Shown here piece by piece: positions 45,202 through 53,010 of a DNA stretch of 64,000 nucleotides (the first letter of the stretch is position 1; the number at the start of each line of letters is the position of its first letter). The translations under genes and the position numbers were made by a program. Source of the stretch: Fredinandcohnia aciditolerans (lineage in GTDB: Bacteria > Bacillota > Bacilli > Bacillales > Bacillaceae_L); contig QGHH01000003.1 of assembly GCA_003640645.1 (NCBI GenBank), forward strand, positions 186,001 through 250,000, written 5' to 3'. The notes under the pieces were generated by a model, which saw only the letters and a list, made by a program, of their open reading frames with translations, did not search any database and was not told the DNA's origin.

Positions 45202-46417
45202 AGGTATTGTTCTTCTCATTTTATTCTCTGTCCTTATTTTCCTTTCGGGTTGTTGGAGCAAGAAGGAGCTTACTGACATCGCGATAATTTCTGCTTTTGG
45301 TATCGATAAAAATGATAAGGGGCAATACGTAGGTACGATTCAAGTAATTAATCCTGGGAATGTTACAGGTGGACAGCAAGATGGTGGATCAAATTTTGGC
45401 CCACCAATTAGTGTGTATAGTGAAACAGGAACTAACCTTATTGAAGTTAGTAGGAAGTTTTCCACCGGCATATCACGAAGATTATATTATGCCCATACAA
45501 ATTTAGTAGTTGTTGGTGAGCGACTAGCACGAGAGGATGGAATTCTTCAACTTTTTGATGCTATGGACCGTGACCCAGAATTTCGAATTACATCGGAGGT
45601 GATCATTGCTCAAGATATGGAGGCAAAAGATATTGTAAGAACAATAACTCCAATTGATAAAATCCCTTCCAATAAAGTGATTAAAACACTAAAGTTAACA
45701 GAAAAAAACTTGGGAACAAATTTAAGTGCGAATATGAAAGAAGTACTTAATAACCTAGTATCAGATGGGAAAGAGCCTTTAATTACGGGGTTTCGAATTA
45801 AAGGTGAAATTGATCAGGCTATGAAAATGGCAAACATTGAAGAAACGACCCCTAAAGCGGTTATTGAAGCTGAAGGAATAGCTCTTTTTAGAGACGGAAA
45901 GCTGGTTGATTGGTTACAAGGGAGCACGGCAAGAGGCACTTTATGGATTTTGGATAAAATTGAAAAGTCAGATGTGAATATTGATTGGCAAGGATATGAA
46001 GAAGCCATTGCATACGAAGTGATTCGCCAAAAAACCAAAGTCCTGTCCAAGATTAATAATGAGAAACCTTTGATCACCATAGATGTAAGTGCTGAAGGTG
46101 ATATAGGGGAAATAGAAGTACCAGTCGATTTAACTGATCCATTTATATTAGTTAAGATCGAAAAAGAAGTTGAAAAGGAAATTAAGAAAGAAATCCAAGA
46201 GGCCATACAACAGGCCCAAAAAAATAAATCGGATGTTTTTGGATTTGGTGAAGTAGTGCAACGCGCCGATCCAAAGCTTTGGAAGAAGCTGAAGTCTGAC
46301 TGGAATTCAGTATATTTTCCAGAATTAGTCGTGGATGTCAAAGTAGATGCGTTTGTGCGACGGACGGGTATACGTACAAAATCTTTCCTTACCGAAATAG
46401 AGGAAAATCGTAAATAG
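45194..46417 (+). CDS. Spore germinant receptor C subunit, Ger(x)C lipoprotein
   Basis: A 407-residue lipoprotein with lipobox LSGC (Cys20) followed by WSKKELTDIAIISAFGIDK, the Ger(x)C signature. The C-terminal domain follows (VEKEIKKEIQEAIQQAQKN and WNSVYFPELVVDVKVDAFV). ATG 45194 stands after AAAAGGTGACC; GTG 45185 is less likely. It anchors on the outer face of the spore inner membrane and completes the receptor. Confidence 0.92.
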   Translation: MNRGIVLLILFSVLIFLSGCWSKKELTDIAIISAFGIDKNDKGQYVGTIQVINPGNVTGGQQDGGSNFGPPISVYSETGTNLIEVSRKFSTGISRRLYYAHTNLVVVGERLAREDGILQLFDAMDRDPEFRITSEVIIAQDMEAKDIVRTITPIDKIPSNKVIKTLKLTEKNLGTNLSANMKEVLNNLVSDGKEPLITGFRIKGEIDQAMKMANIEETTPKAVIEAEGIALFRDGKLVDWLQGSTARGTLWILDKIEKSDVNIDWQGYEEAIAYEVIRQKTKVLSKINNEKPLITIDVSAEGDIGEIEVPVDLTDPFILVKIEKEVEKEIKKEIQEAIQQAQKNKSDVFGFGEVVQRADPKLWKKLKSDWNSVYFPELVVDVKVDAFVRRTGIRTKSFLTEIEENRK

Positions 46418-46435
46418 AAATAAGGAGCATGTCAC

Positions 46436-47527
46436 ATGGAGAAGGCAAAAATCAGTTCTTATCAGCTATTTGTACTTGTCTTGCTGTTTGAATTAGGAAG
46501 TGCATTACTTCTGCCACTTGCAATGGACGCTAAGCAGGATGCTTGGATTGCCGTTCTCCTTGGGATGTTGGGTGGAATGATACTTTTTATTATCTTTTTC
46601 CGTCTCTATCAATATTACCCCGACAAATTACCAACCATGTATGTACAGATAATTGTTGGAAAACCACTCGGGAAGCTACTTGCTTTTATGTACATCTTAT
46701 ATTTTGCTTATCTAGCAGCAAGAGTATTAAGGGATTTTGGTGTAATGCTGGTGACATTCGCCTATCCAGAAACACCATTATTTATTGTCAATGCACTTTT
46801 AATTATCGTAGTAGTATATGGGGTTCGAAAAGGAATCGAAGTATTAGGGAGAACAGGGGAACTGCTTTTTAGCATCATGTATGTGCTAGCGGTAACGGGA
46901 TTTATCCTCATTGTGATCTCTGGTTTAATTGATGTAAACAACCTAAAGCCAATATTAGGTGAAGGCATTATGCCTGTTGTAAAAGCAGCATTTACTCAGA
47001 CTTTGTTTTTTCCATTTGGAGAGAGTGTTGTATTTGCGATGATTTTTCCTTACTTAAATAATACACGTAAAGCAAGGATTGCCGGTTTATGTGCAATCGG
47101 TTTAAGTGGGATCAATCTAACGCTTGTCATGTTAATGAACATTAGTGTGTTGGGTGTTAATCTGACATCTCGTGCACCATTTCCACTCCTGGCTACCATT
47201 CAAATGATTCAAGTAGCGGAGTTTATTGAACGACTCGATATCTTTTTTATGTTAGCTTTAATTATTGGGGGATTTTTTAAAATCGGGATCTTTTTTTATG
47301 CGGTTGTCACAGGGGTTACCAATTTGTTCTCAATAGAAAGTCATACACGCTTATGTTATCCAATGGCTTTGGTTGTTTTATTATTATCCATAACGATGGC
47401 TAGTAGTTTTGCTGAACACTTACATGAGGGTTACAAATTTGTTCCTATGTTGCTTCACTTACCCTTTCAAGTCATCTTTCCAATCATCCTTTTAGTAATT
47501 GCGATGATAAGAAGAAGGAGAAGTTAA
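46436..47527 (+). CDS. Spore germinant receptor B subunit (GerB/AGT family)
   Basis: A 363-residue amino-acid-permease-like protein with ten predicted membrane helices: ISSYQLFVLVLLFELGSALL at the start and FGESVVFAMIFPYLNN in the middle match the family. It probably binds the germinant. Third gene of the A-C-B order, and the operon ends in a bidirectional terminator 28 bases later. Confidence 0.92.
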   Translation: MEKAKISSYQLFVLVLLFELGSALLLPLAMDAKQDAWIAVLLGMLGGMILFIIFFRLYQYYPDKLPTMYVQIIVGKPLGKLLAFMYILYFAYLAARVLRDFGVMLVTFAYPETPLFIVNALLIIVVVYGVRKGIEVLGRTGELLFSIMYVLAVTGFILIVISGLIDVNNLKPILGEGIMPVVKAAFTQTLFFPFGESVVFAMIFPYLNNTRKARIAGLCAIGLSGINLTLVMLMNISVLGVNLTSRAPFPLLATIQMIQVAEFIERLDIFFMLALIIGGFFKIGIFFYAVVTGVTNLFSIESHTRLCYPMALVVLLLSITMASSFAEHLHEGYKFVPMLLHLPFQVIFPIILLVIAMIRRRRS

Positions 47528-47554
47528 GGGGAAATTCATATCCACTTGGCCCAT

Positions 47555-47584
47555 AAAAAAATCTTCCAAAACGGAAGATTTTTT
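47555..47584. terminator. Bidirectional terminator between gerB-like gene and trmL
   Basis: AAAAAAATCTTCC-AAAAC-GGAAGATTTTTTAT has T runs on both strands and lies between convergent genes, overlapping the trmL stop codon. Confidence 0.9.
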
Positions 47585-48053
47585 ATTTCAAATTCGGATA
47601 TCCTTGCTGGCGTAATGCCTCATATACCAATATCGCAGCAGTACTTGAAAGATTGAGTGAACGAACATGATTGTTCATGGGTATTCTCAAAAAGTGATTT
47701 TTGTTCTTTTCTAGTAAATCTTTCGGCAAACCCGTTGTTTCTTTTCCAAACATAAAATAATGTTCCTTCGTTTCATCACTGAAATCAAAGCCTGTATGTG
47801 TTTTTTCACCAAACGTCTCTATAAAGTAAAATTCACCTTGATTTTTTGAAAAAAAGTCTTCCAATGAATCATAATACGTGATGTTCACATCATTCCAGAA
47901 ATCGATGCCTGCTTTTTTTAACATTTCCGGATCTGTTGAAAAGCCAAGTGGTCTAATTAAATGCAAGGCTGAACCCGTTGCTACACAAGTGAGTGCAATA
48001 TTTCCAGTATTAGCCGGAATATCTGGTTGATAAAGTACAACATGAATCGCCAA
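47583..48053 (-). CDS. trmL: tRNA (cytidine(34)-2'-O)-methyltransferase
   Basis: A 156-residue minimal SPOUT methyltransferase. The N-terminus IHVVLYQPDIPANTGNIALT, the middle MFGKETTGLP and the C-terminal knot RIPMNNHVRSLNLSSTAAI are signature motifs of TrmL (CspR). The length is full for the family. It methylates the wobble ribose in tRNA-Leu. GAGGTGA precedes the ATG. Confidence 0.94.
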   Translation of the reverse strand: MAIHVVLYQPDIPANTGNIALTCVATGSALHLIRPLGFSTDPEMLKKAGIDFWNDVNITYYDSLEDFFSKNQGEFYFIETFGEKTHTGFDFSDETKEHYFMFGKETTGLPKDLLEKNKNHFLRIPMNNHVRSLNLSSTAAILVYEALRQQGYPNLK

Positions 48054-48246
48054 GAGTGGTCACCTCTAACTTCTATTTACACTCCAAATTATAGCATATT
48101 ACGTATACTAGTAAACGAGGTTGAAGTTTTTATTCTTAAATCAATAAAATAGAGAAGGACTACAACTCGAAGTAATGTATAAGTAGATGGAAGGGGAGAG
48201 AAAGTAGGTAACCTGGCACAACTATGTGAAAAAGGAGTCTCAAAAT

Positions 48247-48705
48247 ATGAACTTCGAATCAATCACAGAAGAATCATTAAACCTGGCATTAGACATCATG
48301 AACTCAAATCCGACATACAACATGATAGAAAACGGCAATCCTGTAAGAACAATAAAAGAAGTAAGAAGTGAACTGCTCAACTCAACAACAAATAGTTATT
48401 TAATAAAGATGAATGAAGAACCTATTGGAATAATTGATTTTTTAGATCATAACCCAAAAGACAATCATCCTTGGATTGGTTTATTTATGATCCATGGTGC
48501 TTATCATTCTCTAGGTTACGGAAAAAAGGCGTATGTTGCTTTTGAAGAAAGTCTAAAACAACAACATTTCAAGAAGATTCGACTTGGTGTATTAGACAAC
48601 AATGAGCAGGCAAAAAGGTTTTGGAGATCAGTAGGATATTCATTTTATGGAAAAAGCGAGTTGGAAGGGAAGGTTGTTGACTGTTTTGAGAAAAAGTTGG
48701 AGTAG
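48247..48705 (+). CDS. GNAT-family N-acetyltransferase
   Basis: A 152-residue acetyltransferase. The acetyl-CoA loop is HSLGYGKKAYVAFEE, followed by the late strand-helix IRLGVLDNNEQAKRFWRSVGY, both classic GNAT motifs. ATG 48247 follows AAAGGAG; a GTG at 48226 would extend it without a site. Monocistronic with its own terminator. The acceptor is unknown. Confidence 0.87.
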   Translation: MNFESITEESLNLALDIMNSNPTYNMIENGNPVRTIKEVRSELLNSTTNSYLIKMNEEPIGIIDFLDHNPKDNHPWIGLFMIHGAYHSLGYGKKAYVAFEESLKQQHFKKIRLGVLDNNEQAKRFWRSVGYSFYGKSELEGKVVDCFEKKLE

Positions 48706-48746
48706 TCCATTCCCCTTTTGTGAACGTACATGATGTCTCGAAAAAA

Positions 48747-48776
48747 GACACCATTTATGAGGCTTGGTGTCATTTT
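48747..48776 (+). terminator. Terminator of the GNAT gene
   Basis: GACACCA-N11-TGGTGTC followed by ATTTTAG. It may also serve the convergent phosphatase gene. Confidence 0.75.
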
Positions 48777-48807
48777 AGTAGTGGTTATTCAAATGAAGGC
48801 TAGTATA

Positions 48808-49326
48808 TCATTTAGCAAAGGCTTTTACATTTCCTTCTCTTGATTTTTGGTGAATAAACATGCTCGTTACTGAGCCTAGAAGGGCACTTCCAATTATATC
48901 AGATGGGTAATGATGTCCTACCCTAATTCGCGAAAAACCCGTTAGTACAGCCAATCCAGTCATGATTGAGCCTAGAACACGATTATATAGTAAAATCGAA
49001 GTCGAAACTGCAAAAACGAGTAGGGTATGTTTGCTTGGAAATGAAGAATCAATCTTTGAAGGAATTAAGATTCCAACACGACTTTTCAAAAAAGGTCGGG
49101 GTTTTGAAATAAATAACTTAAAGAAGAGATTTAGAATTAGTGCAATAAAGGCAGAAATGACAGCATTATTCGTCATTTGTCTATATGGATACTTTTTAAA
49201 CCACATCACAATCAAAATTAAGAAATATACATAACGAACCTTGTTTGAAACAAGTATCATGAATTGATCTATTAATGAAGAACGACCTGTCAATTGATGT
49301 ATCGCCCGAAAGATTTTCACATCCAT
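48808..49326 (-). CDS. Undecaprenyl-diphosphatase, BcrC-like (PAP2 superfamily)
   Basis: A 172-residue membrane phosphatase with about five helices. PAP2 motifs are KPRPF, FPSKHT and SRIRVGHHYPSDIIGS. N-terminal KIFRAIHQLTG and the overall layout follow BcrC of B. subtilis, which recycles the cell-wall lipid carrier and gives bacitracin resistance. Motif 2 has Lys where Gly or Asp is usual. ATG 49326 follows AGAGGTGA. Confidence 0.87.
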   Translation of the reverse strand: MDVKIFRAIHQLTGRSSLIDQFMILVSNKVRYVYFLILIVMWFKKYPYRQMTNNAVISAFIALILNLFFKLFISKPRPFLKSRVGILIPSKIDSSFPSKHTLLVFAVSTSILLYNRVLGSIMTGLAVLTGFSRIRVGHHYPSDIIGSALLGSVTSMFIHQKSREGNVKAFAK

Positions 49327-49455
49327 AAGGATCACCTCTGAGGTTTTATCCCTATTATTTGATCTTATCCTTGAATCATACACTCAAGGGTTTTTAATTA
49401 TTTCCACATATATTGTTTGCTCTACTCCACACAATATAGTGAGGAGGGAAGAGTT

Positions 49456-49779
49456 ATGAACTATATGCAACTACTGTCATCCGTACTTAATAGCTTGAGT
49501 GGTAACAAATCACTGAAGATATTCAAACGAAAACGAAACAATAGAATGTGGATATGGATTTCTATATTAGGTGTAACTATACTTGGTTTATTTGGAGGTA
49601 GAAATAGCCGGATTAATCAAGAAGTTCAAAAGAGATTTCAGCAAGCCCAAAATTCGTTTCAAAATTCCTCTGAATTAAAACTGAATCCTTTTGAAGTAAA
49701 CTACGATCTTGCAACGGAAATTGCAAAAGAAATAAATCCTGATTTTGAAATTCCAACTCAACCACAAAAAAATGAATGA
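49456..49779 (+). CDS. Small membrane-anchored protein, unknown
   Basis: A 107-residue protein with a short N-terminal amphipathic part, a basic KRKRNNRMW stretch, one membrane helix (residues about 33-48), a Gln/Asn-rich helical region and a Pro/Gln tail. ATG 49456 follows GAGGAGGG. No family recognised. It has its own terminator. Confidence 0.7.
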   Translation: MNYMQLLSSVLNSLSGNKSLKIFKRKRNNRMWIWISILGVTILGLFGGRNSRINQEVQKRFQQAQNSFQNSSELKLNPFEVNYDLATEIAKEINPDFEIPTQPQKNE

Positions 49780-49786
49780 TAAATTC

Positions 49787-49820
49787 AAATGGCTGGATTA
49801 AATTGTCCCAGCCATTTTTC
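49787..49820. terminator. Bidirectional terminator between small genes
   Basis: AAATGGCTGG-N11-CCAGCCATTT followed by TTC; convergent genes on both sides. Confidence 0.85.
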
Positions 49821-49830
49821 AATCTCTAAT

Positions 49831-50004
49831 CTAATTATGTATTTGTTGTTGAACCTGTTGGATAATTTGTTGCGCTTTTTCTAGTTCACTTTGGGCAAAA
49901 TGACATGCCTCTGATTCAGGACTACTCGAATTCACTTGTTTTAAATGATGATGTGCCGTATGGATAATATCTTGAGCTTCTTGTAATTTACTTTTAAAGT
50001 TCAT
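49831..50004 (-). CDS. Small helical protein, unknown
   Basis: A 57-residue, highly helical, Gln/His/Glu-rich protein (KLQEAQDIIHTAHHHLKQ, then ELEKAQQIIQQVQQQIHN). It looks like a short two-helix coiled coil, as in several small sporulation-associated proteins of Bacillus. ATG 50004 follows GGGAGGA. No function can be assigned. Confidence 0.65.
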   Translation of the reverse strand: MNFKSKLQEAQDIIHTAHHHLKQVNSSSPESEACHFAQSELEKAQQIIQQVQQQIHN

Positions 50005-50150
50005 CGCAGTTCCTCCCTTGATTAATATGGTCTCTTTTATCATGTGCAAGTATTTAGGTAATTACGCAACTCTTATTATCAATAGCGGCATAACAAGATA
50101 CACATAGACTTTACAACATATACTCCAGCAACGCCCCATGATCCTAATAC

Positions 50151-50182
50151 AAAAAGCCAATTTTCAAGAAAATTGGCTTTTT
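50151..50182. terminator. Free-standing bidirectional terminator hairpin
   Basis: AAAAAGCCAATTTTC-AA-GAAAATTGGCTTTTT is a near-perfect hairpin with T runs on both strands. It stands between the repeat element and the small gene at 49831-50004. Confidence 0.85.
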
Positions 50183-50224
50183 GTAGTTATTTAATTTGGC
50201 TGTTTTCGCGGACTTTGTCGTTTT

Positions 50225-50605
50225 TTATATCGTTGTCTTCCGCTTCAGGTGGACGCTTTCCGCGGGCGTGGCTTGAGCCTCCTCAACGAAATGCGGGGGC
50301 GGCTTGCACAGAAACGAGAAAATTGGCCGACTAAAGCGCCACGTCCTGTGGCGGAGTCGGCACTAGCACTTCCTGTGCGTCGGAGACTCCGACAAAGAGG
50401 CGCATTTTGCCTCTGAAGGAGGAATTGAAATTTCTCGAGTTTCTAGCCGCTGCAACTGGAAAAGTCGCTACCGCTCCTGTGGGGTCTCGAGTCTCACGCT
50501 TTACCCGCAGGACTTTGAATTTGCTTTTTTGAGATAACCCACGCACGAAGAAAATGTGAATACATTTCGAGGAGTCACCACCTTACGCTCCAATCAACTA
50601 GGTTT
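50225..50605. repeat. GC-rich interspersed repeat with serial hairpins
   Basis: This 380-base block is far richer in GC than its surroundings and codes for nothing convincing. It starts with CCGCTTCAGGTGGACGCTTT and CCGCGGGCGTGGCTTGAGCC, sequences I recognise as a common Bacillus intergenic repeat, and ends with TTACGCTCCAATCAACTA. Inside are hairpins: GCCGACT with AGTCGGC enclosing CGCCAC with GTGGCG (50326-50361), GTCGGAG-A-CTCCGAC, and AGAGGC-GCATTTT-GCCTCT. Three hairpin tips carry the word TCCTG. An open frame on the minus strand at 50331-50546 looks spurious. Confidence 0.75.
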
Positions 50606-50659
50606 GCCTTTATTATCAGAAAGCAACAATCTTTTAGAAAAGAGCCTTTAATTTAAATC

Positions 50660-51844
50660 TTAATATGCTAAACCGTAAAGGGCCTTAATATGAGATAAGT
50701 AACGAACATGACTAGCTTCTTTCATCAAGGATGCTGGAAGACCTTTTAAAGGAATATTGTTTCCACCAACAGAAGCTACGCCGTCTTTACGTCCGAGACT
50801 AGCAAGCGTTCCAGAATTGATTGGGTTAAATTCTTCGAGCTTTTGTCCTTTAAGGATAGCGAAAAGGTTATATCCACATGTTTCACCCATTTGCCATGCA
50901 TTTTGTGCAGTAGGCGCATATAATGGGCGACCCCCATCTGCTGGAAGTGCCACAGACGCATCACCAACCACAAATACTTCTGGATGTGATTTAGAGCGTA
51001 AATATTCGTCAATAACTGCTTTACCACGATCACATTCAAGGCCAGATTCTTGAACGATTGGAAGTGCAGCAACGCCGCCTGTCCAGATAAATGTGTTCGA
51101 TTCGATTGTTGAACCGTCTTTTAGGGAAATTTTATTTCCTTCAACGCCTGTAACAGGTAAGCCAGTTAAGAAGTCAACGCCACGTTTAGCTAAACTTTCA
51201 GTAGCACGCTCGATTAAGTTATCAGGAAGTACTGGTAAGATTTTAGGGCCAGCTTCAATTAATTTGATGTCTAGGTCATTAAAGTCAACACCATATTTTC
51301 TAGCCACTTCAGGGAAGTGGTCTACGATTTCACCAACTAGTTCAACACCAGTTAACCCACCACCACCGATTACAATTGTTGCATCTGCTGGATTTTTAGA
51401 TTCCGCATAAGCTGCAATTTTGCTTTCAATGTGTTGGTAGATGCGGTTTGCATCTTCAACTGATTTTAATACAAAACTGTTTTCTTCAAGACCTGGGATA
51501 CCAAAGAAACCAGTTTGGCTACCAAGAGCAACGACTAAGTTGTCGTAATCCAAAACAGAACCATCCGCAAGTTGGACTTCTTTTTCATCTACTGAGAAAG
51601 ACGTTACTTCGCTGATTACCACGTTGACATCTTTATTTTTGAAAAGCTTTGTTAACGGGAAAGAGATTGCGCGTTCAGTTGTTGTACCACCCGCAAGACG
51701 GTGTAATTCTGTAATAAGTTGGTGAGTAGGGTATTTATTCACCACTGTAATTTGCGCTTCTTCTTTACTTGCATATTTACGTAATGTTAGAGCAGTTAAT
51801 AAACCTCCGTAACCTGCACCTAAGATGACGATTTTTTTTGACAT
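50660..51844 (-). CDS. ndh: Type II NADH dehydrogenase
   Basis: A 394-residue flavoprotein with an FAD-binding GAGYGG at the N-terminus and an NADH-binding GGGGLTGVE near residue 160. The second FAD contact is VFVVGDAS, and a C-terminal membrane-associating region ends HIKALYGLAY. It oxidises NADH and passes electrons to menaquinone without pumping protons. It is downstream of a DUF1641 gene, exactly as in the B. subtilis yjlC-ndh (yjlD) operon, where the redox regulator Rex acts. Confidence 0.93.
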   Translation of the reverse strand: MSKKIVILGAGYGGLLTALTLRKYASKEEAQITVVNKYPTHQLITELHRLAGGTTTERAISFPLTKLFKNKDVNVVISEVTSFSVDEKEVQLADGSVLDYDNLVVALGSQTGFFGIPGLEENSFVLKSVEDANRIYQHIESKIAAYAESKNPADATIVIGGGGLTGVELVGEIVDHFPEVARKYGVDFNDLDIKLIEAGPKILPVLPDNLIERATESLAKRGVDFLTGLPVTGVEGNKISLKDGSTIESNTFIWTGGVAALPIVQESGLECDRGKAVIDEYLRSKSHPEVFVVGDASVALPADGGRPLYAPTAQNAWQMGETCGYNLFAILKGQKLEEFNPINSGTLASLGRKDGVASVGGNNIPLKGLPASLMKEASHVRYLSHIKALYGLAY

Positions 51845-51893
51845 GATTTATCCTCCGTCCTTACTAAGTAATAAAAAGGGTACTGATTATTAA

Positions 51894-52307
51894 TTAAGCT
51901 TTACGTTCAGCTTGAACTTCTAGAAATGCGCTTACAAAACGTAACATTTTTTGTGCTTCTGGATCTTTCAATAATTTTAATACACCAAATAGCCCGATCA
52001 CTTCATTTGAAGCTTCAGCACGGTCTTTTGCTTCAATAGCAGTAGCAGCAATTGATTTAACTGATCCAATAACAGGTTCAGAAATTTCTTTGATTGCACT
52101 GACTGTATCATTTTTTAGAACATCGTCAGTAGCCACTAATTGAGCTAAATCATATGTTTTTGTTAAGAGATTTACAGCCTCTGTTAACTTTGGTAGTTGC
52201 TCGACTAAAGTAGTGAGCGATTCTTGCACTTCAGGTTTTAATAATTGATCAAGTAATTCTTTTTCTGTGCCTGTAGCCTCTTTTTCTTGAATCAATACTT
52301 CTGACAT
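51894..52307 (-). CDS. yjlC: DUF1641 protein (YjlC)
   Basis: A 137-residue helical DUF1641 protein: LLDQLLKPEVQESLTTLVEQ, YDLAQLVATDDVL and a C-terminal LLKDPEAQKMLRFVSAFLE. ATG 52307 follows GAAGGAG. It precedes ndh by 49 bases on the minus strand. Its role is unknown but it is consistently paired with respiratory or formate-dehydrogenase genes. Confidence 0.88.
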   Translation of the reverse strand: MSEVLIQEKEATGTEKELLDQLLKPEVQESLTTLVEQLPKLTEAVNLLTKTYDLAQLVATDDVLKNDTVSAIKEISEPVIGSVKSIAATAIEAKDRAEASNEVIGLFGVLKLLKDPEAQKMLRFVSAFLEVQAERKA

Positions 52308-52373
52308 TTTCAATTCTCCTTCATGTTGAATTTTCACTAAGTATTATCTGGTTTTAATATACTATATCGAGAA

Positions 52374-52392
52374 AATGTTCACATATTCACAT
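52374..52392. promoter_or_regulatory. Possible Rex half-sites upstream of yjlC
   Basis: Two TTCACAT words in tandem (ATGTTCACATATTCACAT) lie upstream of yjlC. Rex operators are TTGTGAA-N4-TTCACAA; only half-sites match, so this is weak. Confidence 0.3.
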
Positions 52393-52687
52393 TTAAAAGG
52401 GGAAGACATTAACTGATTTATACCATATTCATGTGTATTCTAATTTCCTAGTTATCTAGTAAAAGAAGAAATACCTATGAAATCTAAACCTTGTTGGTAA
52501 AGTGCATCTATCATGTATTTCACCTTAAAACGCTAGATGATGTGACATTCCTGTGACTTTTTAATCATAACTCAATTTTCGCAATTCGTAAAATGCGTTT
52601 CATTTATACATCGCATTCATTTTATCTATAGTAGCTGGTAATTCCGCTAAAATATATCAGAAAAACAATATAAAATGACTTGTTCTA

Positions 52688-52741
52688 AAAAAAGTGCCTG
52701 CCCCTAATTGATTAATACGTTTCTTTCCGGGGAAAGGCACT
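52688..52741 (-). terminator. Repeat-derived terminator after the DUF3006 gene
   Basis: AAGTGCCTGCCCC and GGGGAAAGGCACT form a stem around a 24-base loop, followed by TTTTTTTAG on the minus strand. The GTGCCTG word is typical of Bacillus interspersed repeats. The remaining AT-rich stretch 52393-52687 holds nothing I can identify. Confidence 0.65.
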
Positions 52742-52745
52742 CAAG

Positions 52746-53009
52746 TCAATTTTTCTTAAATTTGCTTACAGAATTCTTCTTCCGGATTTTAGACATCATA
52801 TCATCTACTTTTTGTTGTTGTGAGGTTGTTTCATTCTCGTTTAGTGTCATGGAAATGATTTTTCCATTATCGATGGTAATATCAAAATAGGATCCTGCTG
52901 ATGATTCTTTAGGCAATTGATTGATGGGAAGGATGAATTCCTTATTGATTTCTTCTACTATAATAACTGCATGTTGATTTTCTTCGATTCGATCCAAATA
53001 GCCTTTCAT
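52746..53009 (-). CDS. DUF3006 domain protein
   Basis: An 87-residue small beta-rich DUF3006 protein: GYLDRIEENQHAVIIVEE, then LPKESSAGSYFDI and a basic tail. ATG 53009 starts one base after the stop of the upstream gene, whose last codons contain the GGAGG site, so translation is coupled. DUF3006 genes are regularly next to ComEC-like metallo-hydrolases; the function is unknown. Confidence 0.87.
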   Translation of the reverse strand: MKGYLDRIEENQHAVIIVEEINKEFILPINQLPKESSAGSYFDITIDNGKIISMTLNENETTSQQQKVDDMMSKIRKKNSVSKFKKN

Positions 53010-53010
53010 G

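Noticed and set aside
50331-50546. 71-residue minus-strand open frame in the GC-rich repeat
   Set aside because: It overlaps serial hairpins, lacks a ribosome binding site and its composition follows the repeat.
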